Source: Enterococcus gilvus ATCC BAA-350 (lineage in GTDB: Bacteria > Bacillota > Bacilli > Lactobacillales > Enterococcaceae). Taken from it: a DNA stretch of 64,000 nt. A model generated the notes under the pieces. That model did no database searches. It was not told the origin of the DNA and saw nothing but the letters and a program-made list of their open reading frames with translations. Location: positions 5,939 to 69,938 of the forward strand of contig NZ_ASWH01000004.1 of NCBI RefSeq assembly GCF_000407545.1, given 5' to 3'. Position numbers and translations under genes: made by a program. The number at the start of each line of letters is the position of its first letter. The stretch's first letter is position 1. Shown here in pieces: positions 16,791-24,932 of the stretch.

Positions 16791-17722
16791 TGGATTTAAT
16801 AGATAAAGCAGGAGAGGTTGCAGGTGATGTAGCAGACAAAATATCAGACACAGTTTCAGGAGTTTTTGAAGGCGTAAAAGAGAGTGTGGATAGTGTATTG
16901 CACCCGATTGATACCTTGTTAGGCAATTGGGGCAGTGACCTTTTAGAAGCCAGTATGAAAATTGCCAATAAGACGACTTTTGATATTCCCAATATCGAAT
17001 TAATTAGTACCATTACCAATGTGTTTGTCTTTGCAACGACAACCTTTGCGATTTGTATTGTGTTGTATAAGGTCATTGAAGCGCAAATACAAGCTTCTAA
17101 TGGGAGTGGTGACGCATTGACCGCTAATATTGTTCAAAAGCTGTTTTACTCGTCTATTGCCTTAGCAACGTTGCCCTGGGCAATGAACTTTTTTATCAAA
17201 AAGATTGTTGCACCAATCGGGGAATATGTGATCCAACAAGTCGCCAATGATTTGAACGTGGAAACGATCGGTGAGCGATTGCGTAATTTTTTAGTTTCAA
17301 ATTTCTTTAATGGTGGCGTTAGTGCCGTTGTTCTCTTTGTTTTTGTGATATTCTTTGCCTTTTCAATTGCCAAGTATTTTGTAGCGATTTGTGTCTTTTA
17401 TGCCGATTTCTTGGTACTGACTATGTTAACACCATTAGTTGCCTTATCGCTTTTAACAGACGAACAAAATTACTTTCAAATATGGATCAAAGAACTGTTA
17501 TCCGAAGCACTCACAATGCTTATTAAGCTTATTTTGTACTTACTCATGATTACACTCATGATTGCTGAAAAATACACGTTACCAAACTTTATGTTAATGG
17601 TTGGTTGTGGCTTGTTGATTATCAAAACACCGTCAGCCCTACAAAATATGTGGTATTCAACCAAAGTGTCAAAAGGTGGCGGACTTGGAAACTTAGCAAT
17701 GATGGCTATGTTTAGAAAATAA
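16790..17722 (+). CDS. traL: TraL, VirB6-like polytopic membrane protein
   Basis: The 310-residue protein has a soluble amphipathic N-terminus (about 1-65) and five or more membrane segments, among them ITNVFVFATTTFAICIVLY, VSAVVLFVFVIFFAFSIA and LTMLIKLILYLLMITLMIA. This is the layout of VirB6/TrbL, the inner-membrane pore-lining scaffold. It lies between the two VirB8-like genes. A ribosome site (GTTGGAGGTG) lies in the end of traK, so the two genes are translationally coupled. Confidence 0.88.
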   Translation: MDLIDKAGEVAGDVADKISDTVSGVFEGVKESVDSVLHPIDTLLGNWGSDLLEASMKIANKTTFDIPNIELISTITNVFVFATTTFAICIVLYKVIEAQIQASNGSGDALTANIVQKLFYSSIALATLPWAMNFFIKKIVAPIGEYVIQQVANDLNVETIGERLRNFLVSNFFNGGVSAVVLFVFVIFFAFSIAKYFVAICVFYADFLVLTMLTPLVALSLLTDEQNYFQIWIKELLSEALTMLIKLILYLLMITLMIAEKYTLPNFMLMVGCGLLIIKTPSALQNMWYSTKVSKGGGLGNLAMMAMFRK

Positions 17723-17738
17723 GAGAGGGGGATAACGA

Positions 17739-18707
17739 TTGTCTTATTATTTTGAAATACGAATTATTCTTCCCGAAGAAGAAAATCAATTTTTGAATCG
17801 AAAATTAAGTAAGAGCGAATTATCCGAAGTCACACACTATTTACAACAAAAGACAAGTCGAGGAATTCCAGTTAAATTTCGTGTAGGTATTTTTAGAGTA
17901 GAAGATCAAACAAAAATTATGTCTGTTACGCTGAATACAAAAAATACCAAAGAAACGGACGTAATTAACTTGTTATTAAATCGAGTAACAGATCAACACG
18001 TTTTAGTTTACTTGAATGAACCAACAGAACCAACGCTTAATACGCAAGAATTAAATCGTCAGGAGTTAAAAACGAGTAATGAACGTCAAGAAATACCGCA
18101 GACAGAAATTCCAACTGAAACAGTAAATGAACCTAGTGTTATTAAGGAAATATCGAAAAAGAACCAAGCAAAACAAACGAATAGTAGAAAAGAATCACTA
18201 TCAGAATCCATAACCAAGAAAAATGTTCCCAAAATTCATTTGTTCATATCTATTTTGATTCTTTTTATTGTATTATTGATAGGAATAAGTGTTATTCAAC
18301 AAGTACAACTTCAATCAGTCAAAAAAGAGAGCGAATTATTGAAAGAACAAATTGAACGTGTCAAAGAAACGGATATTTCTCAATCGAAAATAGATACTTT
18401 TGGAAGATACTTTTTGACTTACTATTTTTCACAGGAAAAAAATCAAGAAAATTATCAGTCAAGTTTAAGAACATATGTATCCGAAAAGGTAGATATATCC
18501 GATTGGAAAGCGTTAGGGAAAACGCTTAAGAGTGTCAATTACTATGGTAGTGAACAAACAAAAAAAGGGTATAGCGTTGAATACCTTCTAAATGTTTCAG
18601 TAGACAATCGTAGTAAAATGCAAAAAATCACTTTTGAGGTTGAACCAACTAAAAACGGCTTTCTTGTGACAACTCAACCAAAACTTACAGACTTCTCTTT
18701 TAACTGA
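17739..18707 (+). CDS. traM: TraM, VirB8-like membrane protein
   Basis: The 322-residue protein matches pIP501 TraM in length and layout. It has an N-terminal cytoplasmic domain (about 1-165), one membrane segment (HLFISILILFIVLLIGISVI, about 168-187), a coiled coil that is known to trimerise, and a C-terminal VirB8/NTF2-like domain (about 212-322) exposed on the cell surface. The start is TTG at 17739 after AGAGAGGGGG. Confidence 0.88.
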   Translation: MSYYFEIRIILPEEENQFLNRKLSKSELSEVTHYLQQKTSRGIPVKFRVGIFRVEDQTKIMSVTLNTKNTKETDVINLLLNRVTDQHVLVYLNEPTEPTLNTQELNRQELKTSNERQEIPQTEIPTETVNEPSVIKEISKKNQAKQTNSRKESLSESITKKNVPKIHLFISILILFIVLLIGISVIQQVQLQSVKKESELLKEQIERVKETDISQSKIDTFGRYFLTYYFSQEKNQENYQSSLRTYVSEKVDISDWKALGKTLKSVNYYGSEQTKKGYSVEYLLNVSVDNRSKMQKITFEVEPTKNGFLVTTQPKLTDFSFN

Positions 18708-18735
18708 AATACGCTAAAAAGAGAGTGCTTAAACA

Positions 18736-19104
18736 ATGGGAAAAATTAATTTAAATCAAATTTACACAGCAAAAGAAATGAGTGAAAGGATAGGTAAGAA
18801 TAGAAATTACCTATCCCAAGCTTACCGTAACAACAAACATGAAATACTTAAAAATTTTAATTATCGAAAAATTGGTGGAACAATTATTTTCTCTGATAAT
18901 CCCAATAATGATTTATCGCAATTGATTACAGCAAAAAAAGCAAGCCAGTTGTTAGGAAAGAATGATGAATACTTTGCCCACATTTATAAACGGTTTCCTC
19001 ATAGACTAGAGGGAATCGATCACATTTATACAGGTAAAACATTATTCTTAACGAAAGAATCGCTAGAAGTTTTTAAAAAAAAGATGAATAAAAATGTCAG
19101 ATAA
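18736..19104 (+). CDS. traN: TraN, small DNA-binding repressor of transfer
   Basis: The 122-residue protein corresponds to pIP501 TraN, a double winged-helix protein that binds DNA upstream of oriT and represses transfer. The sequence shows two copies of one module: [22 protein letters not shown] (about 10-31) and [22 protein letters not shown] (about 67-88), each a helix-turn-helix. The internal duplication is clear at the residue level. A GAGAG ribosome site precedes the ATG. Confidence 0.9.
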   Translation: MGKINLNQIYTAKEMSERIGKNRNYLSQAYRNNKHEILKNFNYRKIGGTIIFSDNPNNDLSQLITAKKASQLLGKNDEYFAHIYKRFPHRLEGIDHIYTGKTLFLTKESLEVFKKKMNKNVR

Positions 19105-19117
19105 AGCATATTTGTGA

Positions 19118-19142
19118 TATACTATTTATGTACACAAATAGT
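19118..19142 (+). promoter_or_regulatory. Possible traO promoter with inverted repeat
   Basis: TATACT (19118-19123) resembles a -10 box and overlaps the inverted repeat ACTATTT/AAATAGT (19121-19142). It lies just before the AAGGAGAG ribosome site of traO. It could be an operator or a 5'-end hairpin; no good -35 box is seen. Confidence 0.4.
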
Positions 19143-19163
19143 AGTTTTTAAGGAGAGAAGAAA

Positions 19164-19958
19164 ATGAAAAAAATTGCCCTTTTAACACTTTTTAGTACAG
19201 CGCTATTGGTATCAGCTCCACTTGTTAGTTTTGCGGACGAAGCAACAGATAGTTCAGGTGTCAGTGTTCTAGCTGATGATGTAGTTGATCCAGTAGAACC
19301 AACCGATCCAACTACTCCGGTTGATCCAGTTGATCCGGTTGATCCGGTTGATCCGGTTGATCCGGTTGATCCGGTTGACCCGGTTGATCCAGTTGATCCG
19401 GTTGATCCGGTTGATCCGGTTGATCCGGTTGATCCGGTTGATCCGGTTGATCCGGTTGATCCAGTTGATCCAGTTGATCCAGTTGATCCAGTTGATCCAG
19501 TTGATCCAACAGAGCCAACGGAACCAACGGAACCAACGGAGCCAACGGAACCAACGGAACCAACGGAACCAACAGAGCCAACGGAACCAACGGAACCAAC
19601 AGAGCCAACAGAGCCAACGGAACCAAGCAAGCCGACAGAACCAAGTAAACCAACAGTACCAAACAAACCAGTAGACACAAACCCAATTGAAAACCCAGTT
19701 AATACAGATACAGACGTTGTGATTGTTGCAGTTGAAGATAGTAAGCCAATCATTCAATTAGCAGACGGAACAACAAAAAAAGTTGAAGCTAAAGAAATTG
19801 GCGCAAACGTTCAAAAAGACGGAACAGTAACGGTTAAAGGTTCAGACGGAAAAATGAAAGTTTTACCAAAAACAGGAGAAACAGAAAATATTGCATTGTC
19901 TGTCCTAGGGTCAGTAATGGTATTAGGATCAGGAATCATTTTTAAAAAGAGAATTTAA
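19164..19958 (+). CDS. traO: TraO, LPXTG cell-wall-anchored protein with VDP and TEP repeats
   Basis: This is a sortase-anchored surface protein at the end of the tra operon. It has a signal peptide (about 1-25, ending VSFADEA), then a rigid low-complexity stalk: about 20 VDP units (DNA about 19319-19505) followed by about 13 TEP units (about 19506-19635). A short globular region (about 170-230) comes next, and then the LPKTGE sorting motif with hydrophobic helix and KKR tail. The proline every third residue gives an extended rod. The nearly pure 9-bp DNA repeats favour slippage, so length will vary between isolates. A role in cell contact is inference. Confidence 0.92.
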   Translation: MKKIALLTLFSTALLVSAPLVSFADEATDSSGVSVLADDVVDPVEPTDPTTPVDPVDPVDPVDPVDPVDPVDPVDPVDPVDPVDPVDPVDPVDPVDPVDPVDPVDPVDPVDPVDPTEPTEPTEPTEPTEPTEPTEPTEPTEPTEPTEPTEPTEPSKPTEPSKPTVPNKPVDTNPIENPVNTDTDVVIVAVEDSKPIIQLADGTTKKVEAKEIGANVQKDGTVTVKGSDGKMKVLPKTGETENIALSVLGSVMVLGSGIIFKKRI

Positions 19959-19967
19959 GTAAATTTA

Positions 19968-20006
19968 AAAGCATGGTCGCAAGTTTCACTAGCAGCCATG
20001 CTTTTA
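19968..20006 (+). terminator. Terminator of the tra operon
   Basis: AAAGCATGG and CCATGCTTTT form a stem with extra pairing GTCGC/GCAG-like bases inside, followed by T residues. It lies 10 bases after the traO stop. Confidence 0.85.
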
Positions 20007-20113
20007 TTGAATCATTGTAGGACATTTTAAAGATAAAATTGCCCACTTTAAAATTAAACATGTGCTTAGAATTGTTCTAGGCAACACCAATAACAACAGA
20101 TAGAATCAGCAAC

Positions 20114-20215
20114 TTGGCTTCATTTTAAAATCATGCTATAATGAATGTGCGAAACGAGATAAGTTCTAATGAATAGCACAAAAGCCCAACCTATTGCGAG
20201 TAGGTCGGGCTTTTC
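20114..20215 (+). ncRNA. RNAII antitoxin of an Fst/par type I toxin-antitoxin locus
   Basis: A near-consensus promoter (TTGGCT at 20114-20119, 17-bp spacer, TATAAT at 20137-20142) drives a short RNA from about 20149 to the bidirectional terminator at 20181-20215. The RNA contains ACGAGATAA and TGAATAGCAC. The same two sequences recur in the toxin mRNA leader (about 20337-20366) as direct repeats on the plus strand, so RNAII is complementary to the toxin mRNA at these sites and at the shared terminator. This is the pAD1 par arrangement. Confidence 0.88.
20181..20215. terminator. Shared bidirectional terminator of Fst RNAI/RNAII
   Basis: AAAAGCCCAACCTA and TAGGTCGGGCTTTT form the stem around TTGCGAG, with A and T runs on either side. 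It serves the two converging RNAs of the toxin-antitoxin locus. Confidence 0.88.
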
Positions 20216-20272
20216 TTTGCACTTGTTGCGAATACAAGCGTGTGAGTTAGACAGCAACTTGCTTGCTATCGT

Positions 20273-20356
20273 CTAATCATCTAACCAATGATCAACTAAT
20301 GTGATTATTAGACCCACTAAAAGTGGTGCGATAACTAACGAGATAATTTGTTCCAT
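20273..20356 (-). CDS. Fst-family type I toxin peptide
   Basis: A 27-residue peptide, with one membrane segment (SLVIAPLLVGLIITLVDHW) and an acidic C-terminus. It carries the diagnostic SLVIAP and VG motifs of the Fst/Ldr family that depolarise the host membrane. The ribosome site (AAGGGGGTG) is part of a CCCCGTAAGGGG hairpin just before the start, which would limit translation as in pAD1 RNAI. A -10 box TATACT (minus strand, plus bases 20394-20399) lies upstream. The locus stabilises the plasmid in addition to epsilon-zeta. Confidence 0.9.
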   Translation of the reverse strand: MEQIISLVIAPLLVGLIITLVDHWLDD

Positions 20357-20445
20357 GAATAGCACCCCCTTACGGGGCAAGTTGCCGTTAATTAGTATAG
20401 CATACTTAATATTCTAAACAGTTGATAAATTAAGATAAAAGCTAA

Positions 20446-20473
20446 AATCACTAATCACAAGTGATTTGTGATT
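20446..20473. promoter_or_regulatory. Second omega heptad cluster (parS-like), four heptads
   Basis: Four contiguous heptads AATCACT, AATCACA, AGTGATT, TGTGATT fit the omega consensus WATCACW. They lie upstream of the cop remnant, where Inc18 plasmids have the omega-controlled copy-control promoter. This shows that the DNA here once was the cop-rep control region and may still act as a centromere. Confidence 0.88.
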
Positions 20474-20540
20474 TACAAGGTGTAACGATATAATTAAATG
20501 GAAAACGTGCAAAATATTTACATAAACAGGGGGGAGAAAC

Positions 20541-20606
20541 TTGGAACTAGCATTTAGAGAAAACTTAAAAAATATGAGTAAGAGTGTTATAGAGCAATTA
20601 TCATAA
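20541..20606 (+). pseudogene. Truncated cop (Inc18 copy-number repressor) remnant
   Basis: A TTG start after AGGGGGGAG opens a 21-residue frame beginning MELAFRENLKNM. This closely resembles the start of the Inc18 Cop repressors (CopR/CopF/CopS, MELAFRESLKKM). The frame then breaks into unrelated residues and stops; the helix-turn-helix body is gone. The neighbouring heptads support the identification. No rep gene follows. Confidence 0.75.
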
Positions 20607-20658
20607 AAAATAAGCAGCCCGAATTTACTAAAAAAATGTTTGGGTTGCTTATTTTTTA
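20605..20658. terminator. Bidirectional terminator
   Basis: AAAATAAGCAGCCCGAA and TTTGGGTTGCTTATTTTT pair around an A-rich loop. It closes the cop remnant and the minus-strand gene that ends at 20656. Confidence 0.82.
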
Positions 20659-20823
20659 TTGTTTTTTCTTTTGATATATTTTTTTTGCAATAGAATTACT
20701 AATGGGAAAACAAATTAATGCGATAACCAGACCGATAGCAATTTCGTGAAAAATAATTGTTATTAAGAATAAAACTATACTGGATATGAATAAACTTAAA
20801 ACATGTATTTTATCTTCTTTCAT
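20656..20823 (-). CDS. Small membrane protein, 55 residues
   Basis: A short frame with a GGGAGAG ribosome site, beginning MKEDKIHVLS. Two closely spaced hydrophobic stretches (SLFISSIVLFLITIIF and IAIGLVIALICFPI) and a Lys-rich end point to a hairpin in the membrane. I do not recognise the family; a bacteriocin-immunity-like or toxin-related peptide cannot be excluded. Confidence 0.55.
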   Translation of the reverse strand: MKEDKIHVLSLFISSIVLFLITIIFHEIAIGLVIALICFPISNSIAKKIYQKKKQ

Positions 20824-20918
20824 AGGACTCTCCCTTTATTGTCATAATAGTAGTTTGATTTATATTTTAAATTATCAATAAAAGAAATGCTAGGGAAAAA
20901 CACAACAATCAATCAGTT

Positions 20919-21208
20919 GGTTCTGTTGCAAAGTTTTAAATAAAGAATAAAATCCCTTACGGTATCTATGATTTAAGCTGGGATTCCCAATAATACCTTG
21001 ATTTCAGTACAGACCGAAAACCCGAAGAGAGTGCCTTCTTTTCGGGTTTTCTTATATAATCATCGGATGGCTTCCATGCCTTTAATCGTGGTAGAGGCAG
21101 TGCGTAAACTTCGATAGAATTTATTGCGTCTCTTTACTGGACGATGGTCTTGTTCAATCAAATTATTCAGGTATTTAATGGTACGATGTTCTGTCCCTTG
21201 ATAAAAGC
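20919..21208 (-). mobile_element. Partial IS1216 (transposase C-terminal end), interrupted by another IS1216
   Basis: The left terminal repeat GGTTCTGTTGCAAAG starts at 20919 and the next 290 bp match the C-terminal coding end of the IS1216 transposase. The copy stops where the intact copy at 21209 begins. It shares small variants (AGCTGGGATTCCCAATA, ACAGACCGAAAACCC) with the copy at 63832-64000 rather than with the adjacent intact copy. Confidence 0.92.
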
Positions 21209-22017
21209 GGTTCTGTTGCAAAGTTTTAAATAAAGAATAAAATCCCTTACGGTATCTATGATTTAGGCTGTTATTCCCATTAATACCTTGATTTCAGTAG
21301 ACACCGAAAAGCCGAAGAGAGTGCCTTCTTTTCGGGTTTTCTTATATAATCCTCGAATGGCTTCCATGCCTTTAATCGTGGTAGAGGCAGTGCGTAAACT
21401 TCGATAGAATTTATTGCGTCTCTTTACTGAACGATGGTCTTGTTCAATCAAATTATTCAGGTATTTAATGGTACGATGTTCTGTCCCTTGATAAAAGCCG
21501 TATTCTTTTAGTTTCTTAAAGGCACTTGTAATAGAGGGGGCTTTATCTGTGACTACAACCTTCGGTTCATCAAACTGCTTCACTAACCGCTTAAGAAAAG
21601 CATAGGCTGCTTGTGTGTCCCGTTTTTTACGTAACCAAATATCCAAGGTTAAACCATTTGCATCGATGGCTCGATACAAATAATGCCATTTTCCTTTAAT
21701 TTTGATGTACGTTTCATCCATTTTCCATGAATAAAAGGATTTTTTATTTTTCTTTTTCCAAATTTGATAGAGTAGTTTGCCATATTCTTGCACCCAACGA
21801 TAAATCGTCGTATGAGAAACGTTAATGCCACAATCATATAAGATTTCTTGAACTTCACGATAGCTAAGGTTATAACGAAGATAGTAGCCCACGGCTACAA
21901 TAATCACATCCTGCTGAAATTGCTTTCCTTTAAAATGATTCATCGTAATTCCTCCTGCTATCTTTTTCTATTATTCTACCTTATTTGATAGTAGATTTAA
22001 AACTTTGCAACAGAACC
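21209..22017 (-). mobile_element. IS1216, intact (IS6/IS26 family)
   Basis: The element is exactly 809 bp between GGTTCTGTTGCAAAG (21209) and its complement ending at 22017, the standard IS1216 size. It carries one intact transposase gene. The left flank ends ATAAAAGC and the right flank begins GCCGAATT, so there is no 8-bp target duplication, as expected after replicative cointegrate formation or adjacent deletion. Confidence 0.97.
21263..21943 (-). CDS. IS1216 transposase
   Basis: A 226-residue DDE transposase of the IS6 family, of full length. The first catalytic Asp is in WKMDETYIKI (about 76), the second in VVTDKAPS (about 137) and the Glu in IEQDHRSVKRR (about 172). An N-terminal helix-turn-helix region (YREVQEILYDCGINVSHTTI) binds the inverted repeats. 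AGGAGGAATT is the ribosome site. It drives replicative transposition and the rearrangements that bring chromosomal catabolic genes onto enterococcal plasmids. Confidence 0.97.
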   Translation of the reverse strand: MNHFKGKQFQQDVIIVAVGYYLRYNLSYREVQEILYDCGINVSHTTIYRWVQEYGKLLYQIWKKKNKKSFYSWKMDETYIKIKGKWHYLYRAIDANGLTLDIWLRKKRDTQAAYAFLKRLVKQFDEPKVVVTDKAPSITSAFKKLKEYGFYQGTEHRTIKYLNNLIEQDHRSVKRRNKFYRSLRTASTTIKGMEAIRGLYKKTRKEGTLFGFSVSTEIKVLMGITA

Positions 22018-22394
22018 GCCGAATTTCTACTCAAATAGAATGCAAAAATGGCCAGTTTAAACTGACGGTAGAAATACCGGTAAATACAACGGCTGAAATT
22101 ATTTTTCCGGACAACAATGGTTCTGTCGAAGTAGGATCTGGCATACATTCTTATAAATTCCCGACGACAATTGACTTAACACAAGAAGTCTATTCATTTG
22201 AATCAACACTAGGAGAAATTGTGGCTAATCCGAAAGGCAAGGCGATGTTAGTTACGCTTTCGCCAGGTATATTGGATAACCCGATGATTGAATACGCATA
22301 TGAAATGACAATTAATGAATTATCCGGACAAGCAGCAGAAGCTAAACCACTTTTCGCAGCAATCATAGATTCTTTAAATAAAAATGAAGATTAA
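22018..22394 (+). pseudogene. C-terminal fragment of a GH78 alpha-L-rhamnosidase, cut by IS1216
   Basis: About 125 residues remain in frame to the stop at 22394. The start (CKNGQFKLTVEIPVNTTAEIIFP) fits the C-terminal beta-sandwich domain of bacterial GH78 enzymes, and the end (GQAAEAKPLFAAIIDSLN) is a short helical tail. The whole catalytic domain has been removed by the IS1216 ending at 22017. It lies beside the rha operon, so an intact rhamnosidase once belonged to this locus. Confidence 0.75.
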
Positions 22395-22404
22395 ATTCTC
22401 CTAT

Positions 22405-22452
22405 AAATGAAATAGCCACGATTCTATTTTTAGATTCGTGACTATTTCATTT
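22405..22452. terminator. Bidirectional terminator
   Basis: AAATGAAATAGCCACGA pairs with TCGTGACTATTTCATTT around TTCTATTTTTAGAT. It sits between the convergent GH78 fragment and the AraC-type gene. Confidence 0.8.
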
Positions 22453-22461
22453 GTCATCGTT

Positions 22462-23334
22462 TTATACAATAATCAAACGATAATATTTAGGAGAAACCCC
22501 AATTCTCTTTTTAAAAAGGCGAGAGAAATAGGCTGGATTTTCGATACCGACCGTCTGCGCAATAACCTGAACAGATAAATCAGAATAGCGAAGTAAATCT
22601 TTGGCTTTTGATAATTTTGCATTAATTAAATAATCAATAGGGGAGGTACCGATATATTGAGTAAATTCTTTGATAATTTGATAACGGTTTAAGTGGTAGC
22701 GTTGTTCTAATTGATTTAAGGTAATAACTTGATTGACGTTTGTGTCTAAATATTCCTTTAGGGCGATAATATATGGTGGAATCTCACTGCGCGTAAAATC
22801 AATGGCATATTTTTGTTGAATTAATTCATTTGTTAATTTGTGAATGAGGAGAGAAGATTCAAAATCCGTTCGTGCATCAGCGTGTTTTTCCAACGCTAGT
22901 AGTTGTTGCATGATAAAATGAATGGCATTTTTTTCTGGTACACCTGTCGTTTTGACTACATTATTACCGGTTCGAATAAACTCTTCATAAAAAGAAGTCG
23001 AAGTACCGCCATAAAAATGAATCCAATCCATTTCCCAAGGTTCATCGCTAAGCGTTTCATAGTATTGATACTCTTTACAATCAATGAAGAAAAAGTCACC
23101 AGCTTGTAATTCGTAATCTTTTCCTCGATAAAATAACCGTCCCTTACCAGAAAGTGTGAAATTCATCAAATAAGATGGAAGATTTTCGCGTTCTGTATAG
23201 TAAGGTTTACTGGCTTTAAAGTGGCCAATTTCTTGAATATGAAAGAATAGTTGTTGTGTTCGTTTGGAAGGGGTATGGATGTAACGAACCGAGTCCTCAC
23301 TCCAGGAATAGTTTGCCTTTAACCAATGTTCCAT
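22462..23334 (-). CDS. AraC-family transcriptional regulator of the rha operon
   Basis: A 290-residue AraC/XylS regulator. The N-terminal cupin-like sensor domain (about 20-140) has the typical FTLSGKGRLFYRGKDYELQAGDFFFI pattern. The C-terminal domain (about 190-290) has two helix-turn-helices, including QLEQRYHLNRYQIIKEFTQY and VGIENPAYFSRLFKKRIGVSP. It diverges from rhaB with 131 bases between starts, so activation of rhaBAD by L-rhamnose is the likely job. It differs from E. coli RhaS/RhaR in sequence, so I give no symbol. Confidence 0.88.
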   Translation of the reverse strand: MEHWLKANYSWSEDSVRYIHTPSKRTQQLFFHIQEIGHFKASKPYYTERENLPSYLMNFTLSGKGRLFYRGKDYELQAGDFFFIDCKEYQYYETLSDEPWEMDWIHFYGGTSTSFYEEFIRTGNNVVKTTGVPEKNAIHFIMQQLLALEKHADARTDFESSLLIHKLTNELIQQKYAIDFTRSEIPPYIIALKEYLDTNVNQVITLNQLEQRYHLNRYQIIKEFTQYIGTSPIDYLINAKLSKAKDLLRYSDLSVQVIAQTVGIENPAYFSRLFKKRIGVSPKYYRLIIV

Positions 23335-23465
23335 TTGTTTTCTCCTTTGCCAATATAGTGCAAGTATATATCAATTTAAACTAAATAAAAAGTAAATAAA
23401 ATAACTTATAATACAAATGTAAGTGGTATTAATATAAAAATATAATGCAAAAAGAGGTGTAGCAA
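23335..23465. promoter_or_regulatory. Divergent rha regulator/rhaB control region
   Basis: This AT-rich region holds two TATAAT boxes in the rhaB direction (23407-23412 and 23441-23446) but no strong -35 box, which fits an activator-dependent promoter. The ribosome site AGAGGTGTAG precedes the GTG of rhaB. I see no clear palindromic operator. Confidence 0.45.
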
Positions 23466-24932
23466 GTGGAACACTATCTTGCGGTAGATATCGGTGCATC
23501 TAGCGGACGCGTCCTTTTAAGTACCTTAAATGACGGCAAAATGTCATTGACTGAAATCCATCGTTTTAAAAATGGGTTTTCATTCCGTGATGGACATGAT
23601 CGTTGGGCCATCGAAGAATTAGTAACAAATATCATCAAAGGGCTGGAATTAGCTAAAGAGCAATACGGCGTGGAAAGTTGTACATTAGGAATTGATACAT
23701 GGGCGGTTGATTATTGTCTTATTGATAAAGAAGGCAATTTACTGGCAGATCCGATAGCTTATCGAGATGCCCGGACAGAGTATGCAGTTGAGAAAGTGAG
23801 CCAAGAAATATCGCTGGATGAGCTGTATGAGCGAACCGGTATTCAGATACAACCATTTAACACATTATTTCAGTTATTTGTGGAAGATAAAACGTTACTT
23901 GATAAAGCAGATAAAATTGCACTCATTCCAGACTATCTGGGGTATCGTTTGACAGGTAATTTGGTGACAGAAAAAACAAATGCTTCAACCACACAACTGC
24001 TGAATCCCGGTACTTTGACTTGGGATGTGAAATTGATGCAAATTTTGGGAATTGATACGAGCTATTTTGCGCCACTGGTTGATGCCGGTAACATTTTAGG
24101 AAAGTTAGCAAAAGACCAGTTTCCAGCAAATGATTTACCTGAAACAACTGTTATTACAGTAGCAACTCATGATACAGCATCAGCCGTTTTAGGCACGCCA
24201 AGTAACTCTACAGATAATTGGGCGTACTTAAGCAGTGGTACTTGGTCACTTCTTGGAGTAGAGACAAAAGTTGCAAGAGTATCACGGAAAGCCTTTTTTG
24301 AAAACTATACCAATGAGTGGGGTGCTCATAACACTATTCGCTTCTTGAAAAATATTATGGGTATGTGGTTGGTTCAAGAGGTTGCCCGCATGCAAAATTA
24401 TCAAATCTCTTATGCTGAAATGGCGGAGTTAGCTGCCAAAGAGCCGGCTTTTCAACAGTGGATTGACATCAATGATCAAAGGTTCTTAAATCCAGAAAAT
24501 ATGATTCAAGAGATACAATCCTATTGTAGAGAAACAAATCAAACAGTACCAACATCACCTGGTGCAATTGCACGATGTATCTATGATAATTTAGCACTTT
24601 GCTACGCAGTAGAATTGGAAAAATTAGAGGCTATTACTGGTGTGGAAGATATCATCGATACTCTCTATATTGTAGGTGGCGGATCTAACAATACTTTTTT
24701 AAATCAGTTGACTGCAGATGTTGCCAATATTCGTGTACAAGCTGGGCCGGGTGAGGCAACAGCAATTGGGAACCTTGCGCTACAAATGATTACGGTCGGT
24801 GACTGTTCATCAATTGAAGAAGCAAGAAAAATAATCAAAGCCTCTTTCCCTTGCACTGAATATCACCCTAGAGAAAATCAATCAACTGTATTAACAAACT
24901 ATAAAAAATTTTTGAAAGTGAGGAATTACTAA
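23466..24932 (+). CDS. rhaB: Rhamnulokinase
   Basis: RhaB phosphorylates L-rhamnulose at C1 with ATP, the second step of L-rhamnose breakdown. The 488-residue protein has the FGGY-kinase phosphate loop DIGASSGRV at 7-15, the segment [13 protein letters not shown] near 235-247 and the C-terminal ATP-binding [15 protein letters not shown] near 401-415. The start is GTG at 23466. It is the first gene of rhaB-rhaA-rhaD and its stop touches the rhaA start (TAATG). Confidence 0.95.
   Translation: MEHYLAVDIGASSGRVLLSTLNDGKMSLTEIHRFKNGFSFRDGHDRWAIEELVTNIIKGLELAKEQYGVESCTLGIDTWAVDYCLIDKEGNLLADPIAYRDARTEYAVEKVSQEISLDELYERTGIQIQPFNTLFQLFVEDKTLLDKADKIALIPDYLGYRLTGNLVTEKTNASTTQLLNPGTLTWDVKLMQILGIDTSYFAPLVDAGNILGKLAKDQFPANDLPETTVITVATHDTASAVLGTPSNSTDNWAYLSSGTWSLLGVETKVARVSRKAFFENYTNEWGAHNTIRFLKNIMGMWLVQEVARMQNYQISYAEMAELAAKEPAFQQWIDINDQRFLNPENMIQEIQSYCRETNQTVPTSPGAIARCIYDNLALCYAVELEKLEAITGVEDIIDTLYIVGGGSNNTFLNQLTADVANIRVQAGPGEATAIGNLALQMITVGDCSSIEEARKIIKASFPCTEYHPRENQSTVLTNYKKFLKVRNY

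Noticed and set aside
19319..19635. CRISPR array suspected from the regular repeats
   Set aside because: The repeats are 9 bp, contiguous and coding, with no spacers and no cas genes.
19148..19757. Several long open frames on both strands across the traO repeats
   Set aside because: They arise because the 9-bp repeats lack stop codons in every frame. Their products are monotonous (GSTGST, NRINRI, DQPDQP), without ribosome sites or homology; only the traO frame has signal peptide and sorting motif.
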